A DNA stretch of 64,000 nucleotides from Prorocentrum cordatum (lineage: Eukaryota > Sar > Dinophyceae > Prorocentrales > Prorocentraceae), in NCBI GenBank assembly GCA_963575745.1, contig CAUYUJ010011225.1:1170828-1234827 (forward strand), given 5' to 3'. Made by a program: the position numbers and the translations under genes. Shown in pieces: positions 35,293 through 44,780 of this stretch (position 1 is the first letter of the stretch; each line of letters begins with the position of its first letter). A model generated the notes under the pieces. It did no database searches. It was not told where the DNA came from and saw only the letters and a list, made by a program, of their open reading frames with translations.

Positions 35293-35601
35293 GGCACGGT
35301 GGCGGACCACTACAGCGTGGAGCAAACTGACGCCGAGATTCCAGAATGGGTTGCTTTGGGTAAGGTTGAGCTCAAAGTAGTTCGTGGATGTACGGACAGT
35401 GGCCTCCGCTACTTGAATTTGTACGTGAAGCACCTAGGGCGGGCAGGATTTGTTGTCGGAGGTCTGCTGGGAGAGGACGACCACGAGGACGTCATGATTC
35501 CTCCAGAGGCATGTGCCACGCGTCTGGCCCTGGTGGATAATGTGGAAGCAGGCCTGAAAGCTCCATCAGTGGCCTCGGTCGCAGTGGCAACCCTTGCGTG
35601 A
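35293..35601 (+). CDS. Secreted VWD-like protein, exon B (gene 4)
   Basis: Open to TGA, with HEDVMIPPEACATR in place of HADVMVPPEACATR. Two T residues are missing immediately before the CAG (CCTTCAG, not CCTTTTCAG) while the downstream frame is unchanged, which supports CAG as the acceptor and the bases before it as intronic. Confidence 0.65.
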   Translation, partial: GTVADHYSVEQTDAEIPEWVALGKVELKVVRGCTDSGLRYLNLYVKHLGRAGFVVGGLLGEDDHEDVMIPPEACATRLALVDNVEAGLKAPSVASVAVATLA

Positions 35602-36146
35602 CCGACCGTGCTCGCCTTGCACGTCATCGAAGACGCCGTCGGGTATGCGCCCCGACCTCGCGACCAAGCAGTGAGTTCGGACTGGCGTTGTCGGGTGAGC
35701 AACTGTTTCTTCGCTGAAGCCGATCTCCTTCTGTTCCTGATTCTGATTCGCTGCTCCTCAGAGGGCGCCGGAGAAACCCTCGCCCCGCGTCCCTTGCGTC
35801 TGGCTCCTCCTCCCTCTTCCCCGCTCTGACCTCCTCCGAGACTGCTCCTTCCTCATCCGTCCTCCCTCCCCCTCCGTTCTCGGCAGCCTGCAGGGGCCTG
35901 CCGTGGGCCTCCATGTGTTTTTTCCAGGAGGGGGACCTGCAGCGGGTCTTCGTCGTCCTCGTCGTCGTCCTCGTCGTCGTTGTCCTCAGCCTGCAGGAGC
36001 CTCCAGATGGCGCCCCCAGGGCTCCCCATAGCGAGGGGGCTCCCGCTCGAGGCGTCCAAGCGAGTTACTCACGGACGAGGCTTCCGCTCGAGACTTCTCT
36101 ACGATGAGTGTGCGACTTAGTGTGTGACCGTGTAGGTGTGAACGAC

Positions 36147-36270
36147 GACGATGGTGATGATGCTGCTGCTGCTTATGATGCTGATGATGCTGATGAGGAG
36201 GATGACGGTGTTGATGATGACGCTGATGGTGATGTCGAGGAGAAGTTTGAGGATGACGAGGATGATGCCG
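36147..36270 (+). repeat. GAT-type microsatellite, unit 4 stump
   Basis: Only the first ~124 bp remain. The sequence leaves the array at GATGATGCCG|GGGCGCAGAC and enters helicase-like sequence. Confidence 0.9.
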
Positions 36271-39200
36271 GGGCGCAGACGGGAGCCAAGTTGAAAGCCG
36301 GAGTGGATTATGTGATCAAGGAAGGATGCGGGAGTTATTCGTGGGTTCCATTTCCAGATATTCTTGAGCTCGAAACATTGAGGCACACGTGGGTGTTGGT
36401 GCGAAACGAGCGCCCGAGGAATCCCAGTTTTCATGGGGCGCCACAACCGAAACACGGAGCGGGGCAGGAGGATAGGAACGGGCTGTTGTTGATGGTATAT
36501 TTCCGGGCGTTCACACTACGTGACGACGTCGACTGGAGTGCCGCACCTGCGGGAATTCCGCGGAACGCAGGGGTCGTGGGCGGAGGCCTCTTTGGAGTGG
36601 TTAAAGAGAGGCATGCCATGTGAAGAAACAAAGAGGTACGTGCAAAACTACATGAGCGTGGTGGATTTGCGACCTGTCACGGACGAAGATCTGGTCAAGC
36701 ACGAGGACGAGCTGTACAGCGATGAAGAACTGGATCCGAGAATTGTCGACGCGGCGACGCTCGAGCCGGGCGAAAGGGGGGGATTGGGAAAGGGGGGGTT
36801 ACGAAATTTGCTGCATGCAGCTGGCTTCGGCCTCACCGAGGGGCCCATTCCTCGATACATAGCCGCCTCCGGCGCCGGGAGGCGCCGGGAAAATCAGCTA
36901 CGTGAGCTGATTCTCAAACCCCCCCTTTGCTATCCCCCCCTTTCGCCCGACCCGAGACGCGGCGTAAGACGCACGTAGGAGGCACGTCCACGGAGAAAGA
37001 GGACAGGCGGACAAATGTAGACGCGGAGTGCGAGAAGGAGAAGAGCTGGGAGGCCATGGCCAGAGGCGACGCCGTGTGGGGCGAAATACCGAATGGAAAG
37101 AATGGAAAGCGCAAGAAGCGCGGAGGGGACGGTGCGTTGAGGTGGGATGTCGCGGAAGTGAAAAAAAGCGCAAGCGGTGGCCGCGGCGCCCAGGGCCGCA
37201 GAAGGCAGCGGCGCGGGCGAAGGGGAAGGCGCCCCAGAGGTGGTGGCGGCCAAGAGAGCAACAGCGACAAGTGTGCGGAAATGGATAGAAGGGCTTGCGG
37301 ATAGCGGGTTGAACGCGGGACAGCGGAGCGTCGTTGAGAAGGTGGCAGATCGCGCGTTGGCGCAAGAATTCGGGAAGTCCGCGCGCGGCCAGAAAAAAAA
37401 GGCCAGAGTCGTTCGGTTATGCAGCCGCTCGTGTGGATGTTGCATGGCGGCCCAGGGACCGGGAAAAGTTTCGTCATAGACAAGATCCGGAAGGGGCTGT
37501 TCGAAAAGGAGCTGGGGTGGGCGCATGGCATAGATTTCCAGGCGGCAGCGTTGCAGGCGACAAACGCGTCAGCTCTCGACGGGAATGCGATTCACAGTGC
37601 ATTTGGGCTTGGGGTGAACAACACGAAAGAGAAGGACGCGGCGGGCGGTGCCGACGCAGCGACGAAAAAGAAAACGAAGAAAGAGCAAGCAGCGCAGCGT
37701 ATGTCACAGTGGAGGTGGCCGATTGTGGACGAAGTGAGCATGGTCAGCGCGAACTTCATTGCAGAGCTGGACTCGCAATTGCGGTCGTGCATGTCAGCTG
37801 CAAGTGACGCGAAGGTAGGTGGAAACGGCGTGGCCAGGCCCTTCGGGGGCGTGAATGTGTTGTTCTGCGGGGACTTCTATCAATTGGAGCCGCCATCAGG
37901 GGCGGCAATCAATGCGCTTCCCACGTCGTACTAAAAAAACGCGGGGAAGTACGCGCCAGGTGCCACGGAGGACCACGGGCAGTATATTTTTTGGGGCGCT
38001 GGAGGCGAAGGGGCAGTGCAGGGAATGACAGAGTTGACGGAGTGCATGCGCGTGGAGGATCAGGGCGATTGGTTTCTCGCAGTACAGGGCGAATTCCGCC
38101 GAGGCGCGTTGTCTGAACGCGCGCGCAATGGCAGACCGACGGATGTTCCGGGGTCGTGGGTGAACGGCGCTTCGTTGTGCGGAAACGCGCGTTGTCTCGA
38201 AGACATGGAGGTAATTGCGAAGCAAAACGAGTTCGAATGCGACGCGTGCAAAACTGAGCGTGAGAAGAGAAAGCCCGTTGCGATGTCGCCAGAAGACGCG
38301 CGGTTTCGAGAGGGGAAATTCGTTGCAGCTGTCGCAATTTATGCGAATCAGGACATTCGTTGCCACGTCGGGAAGCAGAGGGCTGTGCAGTGGGCGAAGG
38401 AGCGAGGAGAACAGCTGCTGTGGGTCGCAGCCAGGGGCCGCCCTTGCCACGGGGGGGAACAGAGGCGGCCGTGCACGATGGAGGATGAGATACGTTGGCT
38501 GGGGTATCACGAGAAGGAATGCGCAGCCTTGCCCGGCTGGCTGCCGTTGGCCAAGGGGATGCCCGTGGCTTTGGGTGATCACTTGGATCGGTCAAAAAAG
38601 CAGCTTCTGCGGGGCCGCACAGCGACGATCCATGCATGGGCGTTGCACGAGGATGAGGTCGTTGAAGATGAAGAAGAGGAAGTATTGATGCATCTGCCGA
38701 AAATGATTGCGTTGGGTTTCCATGCGAAAAAGTGGCACCTGCCAGGGTGGGAGCCGGGGCTATATCCGATCTTCCCATCGAAAGGACGCCAATGGTTCTT
38801 GGACGCATATCGGAAGCGCCCAGTATTGAGTGCGAAGCGCACGCAGTTCATGATCACCCCGGCTTGAGCAGTAACGGCACACTCTGCGCAGGGCCGGACC
38901 ATGGCCGCAGTGATAGCGGACCTTGAAAGAGGGCGCGGCGTGAGTTGGATGTCAAGTTACGTTGCCATCGCACGCGTGCGGAGGCGGGAGAATTTGTTGA
39001 TTTTCAGGCCATTCGACGGGAAGCCGTATAACGCGGGGGAAATGCCAGGCACGCAGAAATTGTTGCAGGTCCTTCGCGGGGAGAATGTGAATTGGGATGA
39101 GTGGGGAGCGGAATTAATGCCACGAGACCAATGCGAGCGCTGCCAGCGGAGGTTGTTGGTAGAGGCGTTCACGAAGTACGAATTCCAAAGAAAGGAAAGG

Positions 39201-40129
39201 CCGGCGTTCTGCAAAGAGTGCACGGAGAAGATGAACAGCGCGGACGAAAAATGGTGCAAAACGTGCAAAGGGTGGGCAACGAAAGCAGAGGGTGACGACG
39301 CGGCAAGGCAAGGTAGCGGTCGGGACGCGGATACGGCGGCCGACGACGGGGAGACGAAAAGGATTAGGACTATGTACTGCGCGAAGTGCAGCCATGTCAA
39401 AGGCAAACAGAAGTCGCGGAGCGCCAGCGCGAAGTGGAACGAGAGCGTCGGAAGAGTGTGATGTACGAACGATAAGTGCCTGTCGCTGTATGACGAAAAG
39501 GCGGAGATGTCGGCAGCTCAGAAGAAGCAGAACGCAGCGGGCCAGAGATTGTGTCGGAAATGTGCGGAAGAACGTCAGAGGGCGACGCTTGCGTCGAATA
39601 ATACGAAACGCGTGAAATGTGCGGAAGAACGCGAGAGGAGGACGCGCGAGTTGAATAATGGGGAAAGCGTGGTCACATTGCGGTGTTCGAACGGCGACTG
39701 CCTGTCGGAGTTGCAAGAGGGGGCGGGGAGGTCGGAAGCTCAGAAGAAGCACAATGCTGCGGGGGAAAGGCTTTGTCGGAAATGCGCAGAAGAACGAGAG
39801 AACGAGGTGCGACGGGGGAATGCGGAGGCAGCGAATCGCAAACGGAAAGCGGAGGCGGACGCGAAACCGCTGACGTGCGCGGCGTGCGGAGAAGCGTTCT
39901 CGGACACGAAACATTTGAAGCCTAATCAAGTGGAAGATCATCGAAAGGCGAAAGGAGCCAAAGTGGTGTGCGGAGGCTGCAAGGACCTCGGGTTCACAGC
40001 CCGCAGTCACCAGGGTTACCAGTGCAGCGGCGCATGCCAGAGAAGACTACCGAAATCGGCGTTCCCCGACCCGCACAATGTCCCGCGCGACGCAAAAAAG
40101 GCACCCTGAAGTGCAAAACCTGCAAATGA
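36271..40129 (+). pseudogene. Pif1-like (Helitron-type) helicase with C-terminal zinc-ribbon repeats, decayed
   Basis: Readable pieces in order: an N-terminal segment (36,271-36,545; LLLMVYFRAFTLRDD), a second frame (36,545-36,756; GMPCEETKRYVQNYM), the inserted MITE, a Lys-rich linker, RKWIEGLADSGLNAGQ (37,280-37,410), and then one frame from 37,419 to ~40,109. That frame carries Walker A GGPGTGKS (37,446-37,469), Walker B IVDEVSM, GDFYQLEPPSG, motif V TAHSAQGRT (38,874-38,900) and motif VI SYVAIARVRRRENLLI. The C-terminus has at least five Cys-pair modules (CERCQRR...CKEC, CSNGDC...CRKC, CAACGEAFSD...CGGC) like Stc1/zinc-ribbon domains. Breaks: frameshifts near 36,545, 37,150-37,180 and 37,410; stops at 37,932 (TAA), 38,865 (TGA) and 39,459 (TGA); a probable A-run slip near 40,095 before the tail KKGTLKCKTCK. 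The Rep/HUH domain of a full Helitron is not present. Confidence 0.8.
36757..36955. mobile_element. 199-bp MITE inserted in the helicase
   Basis: Flanked by an exact 9-bp direct repeat GACGCGGCG (36,748-36,756 and 36,956-36,964). The termini are inverted repeats of ~33 bp: GGGCGAAAGGGGGGGAT at the left, and its complement ATCCCCCCCTTTCGCCC at the right, with AAAGGGGGGGTT/AACCCCCCCTTT inside. Non-coding. An 8-9 bp duplication is typical of Mutator-like elements. The element plus one repeat is 208 bp, so the insertion also shifts the helicase frame. Confidence 0.85.
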
Positions 40130-40355
40130 TCCCAATCGGGCGCGCGTGCTGGGGACGAAAGGGGGAAGGGGCAGAGAGGGATGGGGGGTGAGGCGGAGAA
40201 TGGGGGAAACAGAATCGGGGAGGATGAAGATGAGGCGAGGGAGGAAAGGAAGAAGTGGGCGAGGAGGAGATGGAGGAGGAGGAGGAAGGGGATGGCTTGC
40301 TCGGACACGACCAAAGAAAGGCACCCTAAAGTACGGTTTGTGCGATGATCGCTGG
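40130..40355. repeat. GA-rich spacer ending in a helicase-tail echo
   Basis: A GGGGAA/GAGGA-rich stretch, then GAAAGGCACCCTAAAGTACG..TGTGCGATGATC at 40,313-40,350, a near copy of the helicase end AAAGGCACCCTGAAGTGC..TGCAAATGATC at 40,099-40,131. The two ~35-bp direct repeats are 215 bp apart. Confidence 0.6.
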
Positions 40356-40985
40356 GATCTCTCGGGTGGCTTCTCGCGGGGCTCTTGTAGGCAGTTTCGA
40401 AGCCTCTTGGGGGCCATTTTGAAGCCGTTTGGGGCCATCTTGGGGGCCTTTGGGGGCATTTTGGGGGCGTCTCGGGGGCCTCTTAGGGCCTGTTGGGGCC
40501 TTCTGGGGCCGTCTTGGGGCGGAAGGCTCGGATTGTCGGTTCAAGCTCCCCCATCGAGGGCTCTTTTTGGGGCCGTCTTGGGGCCGTCTTGGGCCGTCTC
40601 GGGGGCCTTTTGGTTCGTCTTGGTGCCCTCTTGGGCCGACTTGGGCGCCTCTTGGAGGCATTTTGGGCCGTGTTGGGGCGGTCTTGGGGTGCTTCTGGGC
40701 CGTCTTCAACGCCGTGAAGACAGAAAAGTCGTATATGATGAAAATGTACGTTTCCCCATAGGAATTTGACGATTCTCGGCTCTTGGGCTCTTTTGAGAAC
40801 TGCTCTTGGAAGCTTCGTGGGCCGTCTTGGAGGCCTCTTGGCTCGTCATGGGGCCATTTTGGGCGTCTTGGAGCGCTCGTTTGGCGTCTCGAGGCCCTCG
40901 TGGGCCGTCTTGGAGGCGTTTTGGGACATTCTTGGCCCGTCTGGAGCTCCTTTTGGGCCCAAAAGAGCCCCGTGAGTCGTTCGTC
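40356..40985. repeat. GGCC-TCTTGG minisatellite block
   Basis: Same word family as the other blocks, including the AT-richer island (AGACAGAAAAGTCGTATATG, 40,718-40,780). Confidence 0.85.
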
Positions 40986-41250
40986 CCGGGCCCGGGGGGG
41001 GGCCATCAGGGGGGGGTCCAATCGCCGGTTTGGGGTCCCAGGGGGGGGACTCTAGGGGGGGAACTATCTCACACGCCTAGAGACCCACAAGGGGTCGGCG
41101 GATTACGACATTCCGAGCTTCTTCTCTCGCCGACAGGCTTGAGGAGGACGCAGAGAATAGGGACGACGCAGACGACGACTGACGGAGACGACGACTCAAA
41201 CAGACAAACCCCTCGCACACGCTGACAGGGTCGGCGGATTTTGTAGTGGT
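40986..41250. repeat. G-rich stretch with two R5 copies
   Basis: G runs of 6-9 at 40,990-41,065. GGGTCGGCGGATT occurs at 41,087 and 41,227, the latter preceded by CACACGCTGACA, as at 9,883. The DNA between is GAC/ACG-rich. Confidence 0.65.
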
Positions 41251-42078
41251 CTTGGCATCGTATTACCCATCCCCTCCTGTCCTCTCGTCCTCCCCCCTCC
41301 AGATCCCCCCCTGTCCCCCAGTCCCCTCTTACCGTTGACGTCCCTCCATCTTTCATCCCCCTCAGTGGTCCATGGCTGAGCTTGATTGTCCAAAGCCGAG
41401 CCGCGTGGTCCACGGAATGGAGCAGACGAGCTCGTCCTTGCTCGCTGCGCCTCCAGGCCTAGGCTTCGAGAGTCGAACGCTGGTGAGGGACGCCATCGGC
41501 GGACCCGCCTGCCACCCCTCCCTGACGACTCGTGGCCGTTGCCGCTCTGGCGAGTCGTGGCTCCCCGGCCATGATCTACGCGGTCCGCAGAGGACGGCCG
41601 ATCCGGGCACCGCTGCGCCGTCGTTGCCTCGACTCCCTCTTCGTCGAGGCTGCTGGATGGGTCCCAACCGTTTTTTTGTTTGGGGGGAGGCGAAGAATAT
41701 CATCATGAACGGAAGGGGTCCTGAGGAGCATACTTCTGAGTTTTTTGTCACAGGCCTTGGGAATGTCAAGAAACCATTCAGGAGTAAGGGATGGTCCTGG
41801 GTGAAGGCCCCGTGATTTACAGGACCCGTCTCCCTCAGGACCCGCTTTTTTTCATGCCAAGAGAGGAGAAGGACGGCGGGGGGTGAGTCTCTTTGTTTCC
41901 GCCCCCACCCTGCCAGACATCCCCGCTCCCTTTCCACCTCTTCCCCCGCCTTCTCACTCAAGAGAGCAGCAGCCACCCCAACCCACAACCGGCGTTTACT
42001 GGGCAGCGCTTAGGCGGTGATCTGGTAGACAGTCTTGCCCCGATCGATCCCTTCCCCAGGTGCGTTTACTAAAGGGCT
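41251..42078. other. No gene seen
   Basis: Mixed GC-rich sequence with C-rich 41,280-41,330. I looked for tRNA, 5S and spliced-leader signatures around 41,440-41,600 and found none convincing. Confidence 0.4.
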
Positions 42079-42295
42079 TCGCCTAACTGGGTGCATACTA
42101 TCCGCAGAAGGCATTTGTGCACCACCACCGTGCCCGGTCAGGACCATCCTGGTCCTTGAGACGGTGTACATTTCCTGGCAGAGGCCACGTGGGCGTACAC
42201 ACCACCATCACAGGGCCAAGGATGGCCCTGACCGGACACTGTGGTGGTGGTGTATAGTGTATAGATTCCTTCGCTTATGCATTTAGTTCTAGCGG
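42079..42295. mobile_element. Foldback element of ~217 bp
   Basis: The inner arms are strong: CACCACCACCGTGCCCGGTC (42,120) pairs with the complement of GACCGGACACTGTGGTGGTG (42,229), and CAGGACCATCCTGG pairs with CCAAGGATGGCCCTG. Outer arms continue imperfectly through GCATA and TTC.GCCTA boxes to about 42,079 and 42,295. Non-coding. Confidence 0.7.
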
Positions 42296-42840
42296 AAAGG
42301 ACAGGAACTGGTCGGCGAGGTCCGTCTTTTGCTGCACGACTCAAAAAGCAGTGGACCTCAGGCGGACAGATCTCTCCGTCAAGAGACACCCAGCGCGCGT
42401 CCTGACACTCCCCCACTGCCGGAGAGGGCGGCGCGTATCATTGTGAAGGTGTTTTCTCCTGCCCTCTGTCCCCCCACCATCCTCCCGTGCCCTGGAGCGG
42501 GCCTCCCCGCGCGCTGCCCGCAACACATCGCCCGCCGCGAGGCCGGATCTGCGTCCGCTGGCACGCCAGGGCAGCCTGGCGAGCAAGAAGTAGGAGAGCG
42601 CGCGCTTCTTCGCTTCCGAGGGCCAGGCTGGATGACGAGGGGGGATCACGTTCTCGTCATCCTCCCTCTCTCCTCTCTTCTCCTCCTCTTTCACGTCTCC
42701 TATCTTCTTCCTCTCTCCTCAGGGACGACGTTCGGGGAGGGGGGGACAGGCTCAGGGGGGGGACACACCTCCAATCGCCCATGGATCGCCGATCATTAGG
42801 GAAAGGGGAGGATCGAAGAAGAAACAACTTCATACATCAA
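42296..42840. other. No gene seen
   Basis: GC-rich 42,420-42,600, then CT-rich 42,655-42,720 and G-rich 42,735-42,765. Nothing recognised. Confidence 0.4.
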
Positions 42841-42983
42841 CTTTCGAAGCTCCGGGCGAATTTCTTGGATCTGCGCTGGATCCCCCTGGCGGCGTCTCTG
42901 GCGCCGCCCCTGGCTCGTCCCGCCCGCCAGGGAGAGTGGTCCACAGCGCCGACCCGAGAAACCCGCGCGAACCTCCGAGAGTT
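42841..42983. mobile_element. Foldback MITE, family M1, copy C
   Basis: The left arm CTCCGGGCGAATTTCTTGG..GCGCTGG pairs with the complement of the right arm, GGTTCGCGCGGGTTTCTCGG..GCGCTG. Same design as 5,374-5,512 and 6,705-6,821. Confidence 0.7.
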
Positions 42984-43085
42984 CATGTTTATGCATTTCT
43001 GTTGCTCTTCAACACAATTGCGGGGGTCACCTTGGCTCAAAATCGATTCCCAGACCCCTCCCTGACCCCGACACCTCGGGCGTTG

Positions 43086-43350
43086 CGTGATGGGGGAGCG
43101 ATGAAAAGGGGAGGGGTGAAGAAAAGTGTGCCTCTCGTGCACTTCAAGGGCCCTAAAGGGGCCCTCGCGTGTCTTCCCCATTTCATCGCCCCCCACTACT
43201 ATCATCTAGGCCTCCTAGATGGGGTCGGAGTAGATGGGGTCGGAGGATCGCGCAGTATCGTTGATGCATCGGCGATGCGGCTCGATGTGGAGCCCGATTT
43301 TCTCCACGCTGGCGTCGCCGATGCATCAGCGATGCATCGGCGATGCGGCG
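43086..43350. repeat. Dispersed repeat R3, copy b
   Basis: Matches 6,291-6,612: GAAGAAAAGTGTGCCTCTCG, TTCCCCATTTCATCGCCCCC, GATGGGGTCGGAGTAGATGG and GATGCATCGGCGATGCGG words in the same order. Confidence 0.8.
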
Positions 43351-43387
43351 CGATCCTCCGACCCCATCTACTCGGACCCCACCCAGG
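43215..43387. repeat. Foldback inside R3b
   Basis: GTAGATGGGGTCGGAGGATC (near 43,229) and its reverse complement at 43,355-43,375 form arms of ~33 bp around a core of GATGCATCGGCGATGCGG repeats. In copy a the second arm is not evident, so this inverted arm is particular to copy b. Confidence 0.7.
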
Positions 43388-44104
43388 ATCCCTCTCTATA
43401 TCAGTGCAAGCGTCTCGAGCGAGTGCCCAAGGCACCGTGCTCAGCGGATCCTGTCGGACCGAGGGGCGCCCGCGGGTCAGCAGAGGTCGGCGTGGCAGCT
43501 GCGGGCGGCCGACGGCGGCGGCGGCGAGGAGGCACGTCTCTCTTGTCCCGTTTCTCTCTCGGGGGGGCCCGAAGCCCAGGAGGTCACCACCCACGAACCC
43601 TCTCCAACCCAACCCGAGGGCCCCAGTCTGCCCTCCTTTCCCAGTGGGGGGGGCGTCGGGGAGCATTGAAATTAGTTTGCTTCGAGCGATCCCCACCGCA
43701 ACCTTACAGCGTTTGTTCCCGACGGCGCGCGGTCGCCTAATTGGTGAAACGTTGCGCGCGAGGCCCTGTGGTCTGCCAGTGCGGCGGTCGAGCTGGGTGG
43801 CGAATTCCGCTGTCTCCAAATTCAGCAACCCCAGAGCTCCTGACGAAAGAGATTGAAAGAAACCCCGGGGCGAAAAGACAAGCTTCGAATACGTGCGGTG
43901 CGAAACGGATAGAGAGCCGCAGCCTGTTGAACGAGGAAGAGGAAGAGCATCAGCAGGAGGAGCAGGAGGAGGAGGAGGACGACGAAGGAGGAGGAAGACG
44001 AGGGAGGTGAGGCGGACCTCTTCTCCCTTCTTTTCCTCCTCCTCCACCCACCACTGCACAACTGCCGTTTCCGGACTCAAAACAGTTCGACCGTGTTCCA
44101 TGTA
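43388..44104. other. No gene seen
   Basis: GC-rich mixed sequence with a GAGGAG tract at 43,935-44,000. Frames here have no recognisable domain. Confidence 0.4.
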
Positions 44105-44780
44105 GTCACGGTCTGTCATGTTATGTTCTAGTATATGTTGTTCAGTTCTCGACGGGCCGGCGTGACGTCGTGACGCTTGCGACGTGAGATGTGTCGTATG
44201 TTACGATGTTCTTATTAATGCATGTGCCTCTTCTGATTGTGTATGGTATGTTATGTTCAGCTCTGCCTCCGTATGATGGGAGATGTTATGATATGGTCTG
44301 CTCTGTGACACTATGCTGCGACATGATATGTTATGTCAGGCTATGCTCAAGTATGTTATGTTCCGTAATGTGATTGACAGCCTTGCTCAGTATAGTGTCT
44401 TATGATACGCTTTGCTAGTATGTTCCGTTATGCCTTACTGTTGTGTTATGCTATGTGTTCTGATGCAGTCATGATATGATAGGGTATGGTATGTCAATGT
44501 GTGTTATGTTGTGTTCGGTGTTGGTATGGTATGTTGTGTTCTGTCGTTTTCTGTTATGTCAAAGTATGGTGCAGTCTGCTATGTGATGGTATGTTTGCTG
44601 ACGGCCCGGATCTGTATACTATGGTATGTTCTGGTTTGTTAGTATGTGTCGTCATGCTATGCTGTCGTGTTCTGGTATGTTATGGGGTGCTGTGTTATGA
44701 TATGTTATGTTCGGCCAAGGTGTGTTATGGTTTGGAATGAAGGTAATATGCACAGGTTCTGGTATGTGGAACAGTTGGGA
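44105..44780. repeat. TATGTT-rich block 1
   Basis: About 675 bp dominated by TATGTT, TGTTATG and TGGTATG pentamer/hexamer words without a fixed period. A similar, longer block lies at 54,405-55,785 in the same orientation. Confidence 0.85.

Larger units (their letters stand above)
33713..36270 (+). repeat. Tandem array unit 4, truncated
   Basis: Follows the other units through exon B and about 130 bp of the GAT microsatellite, then stops at 36,270, where helicase-like sequence begins. It has more private substitutions than units 1-3 and lacks part of the second minisatellite near 35,020. Confidence 0.9.

Noticed and set aside
36108-36623. Fusion protein of Asp-rich repeat and helicase
   Set aside because: A chance in-frame join at the junction; the helicase part shifts frame at about 36,545.
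41400-41600. tRNA-like or 5S-like gene
   Set aside because: TTCGA words occur but no cloverleaf or internal promoter pair can be built.
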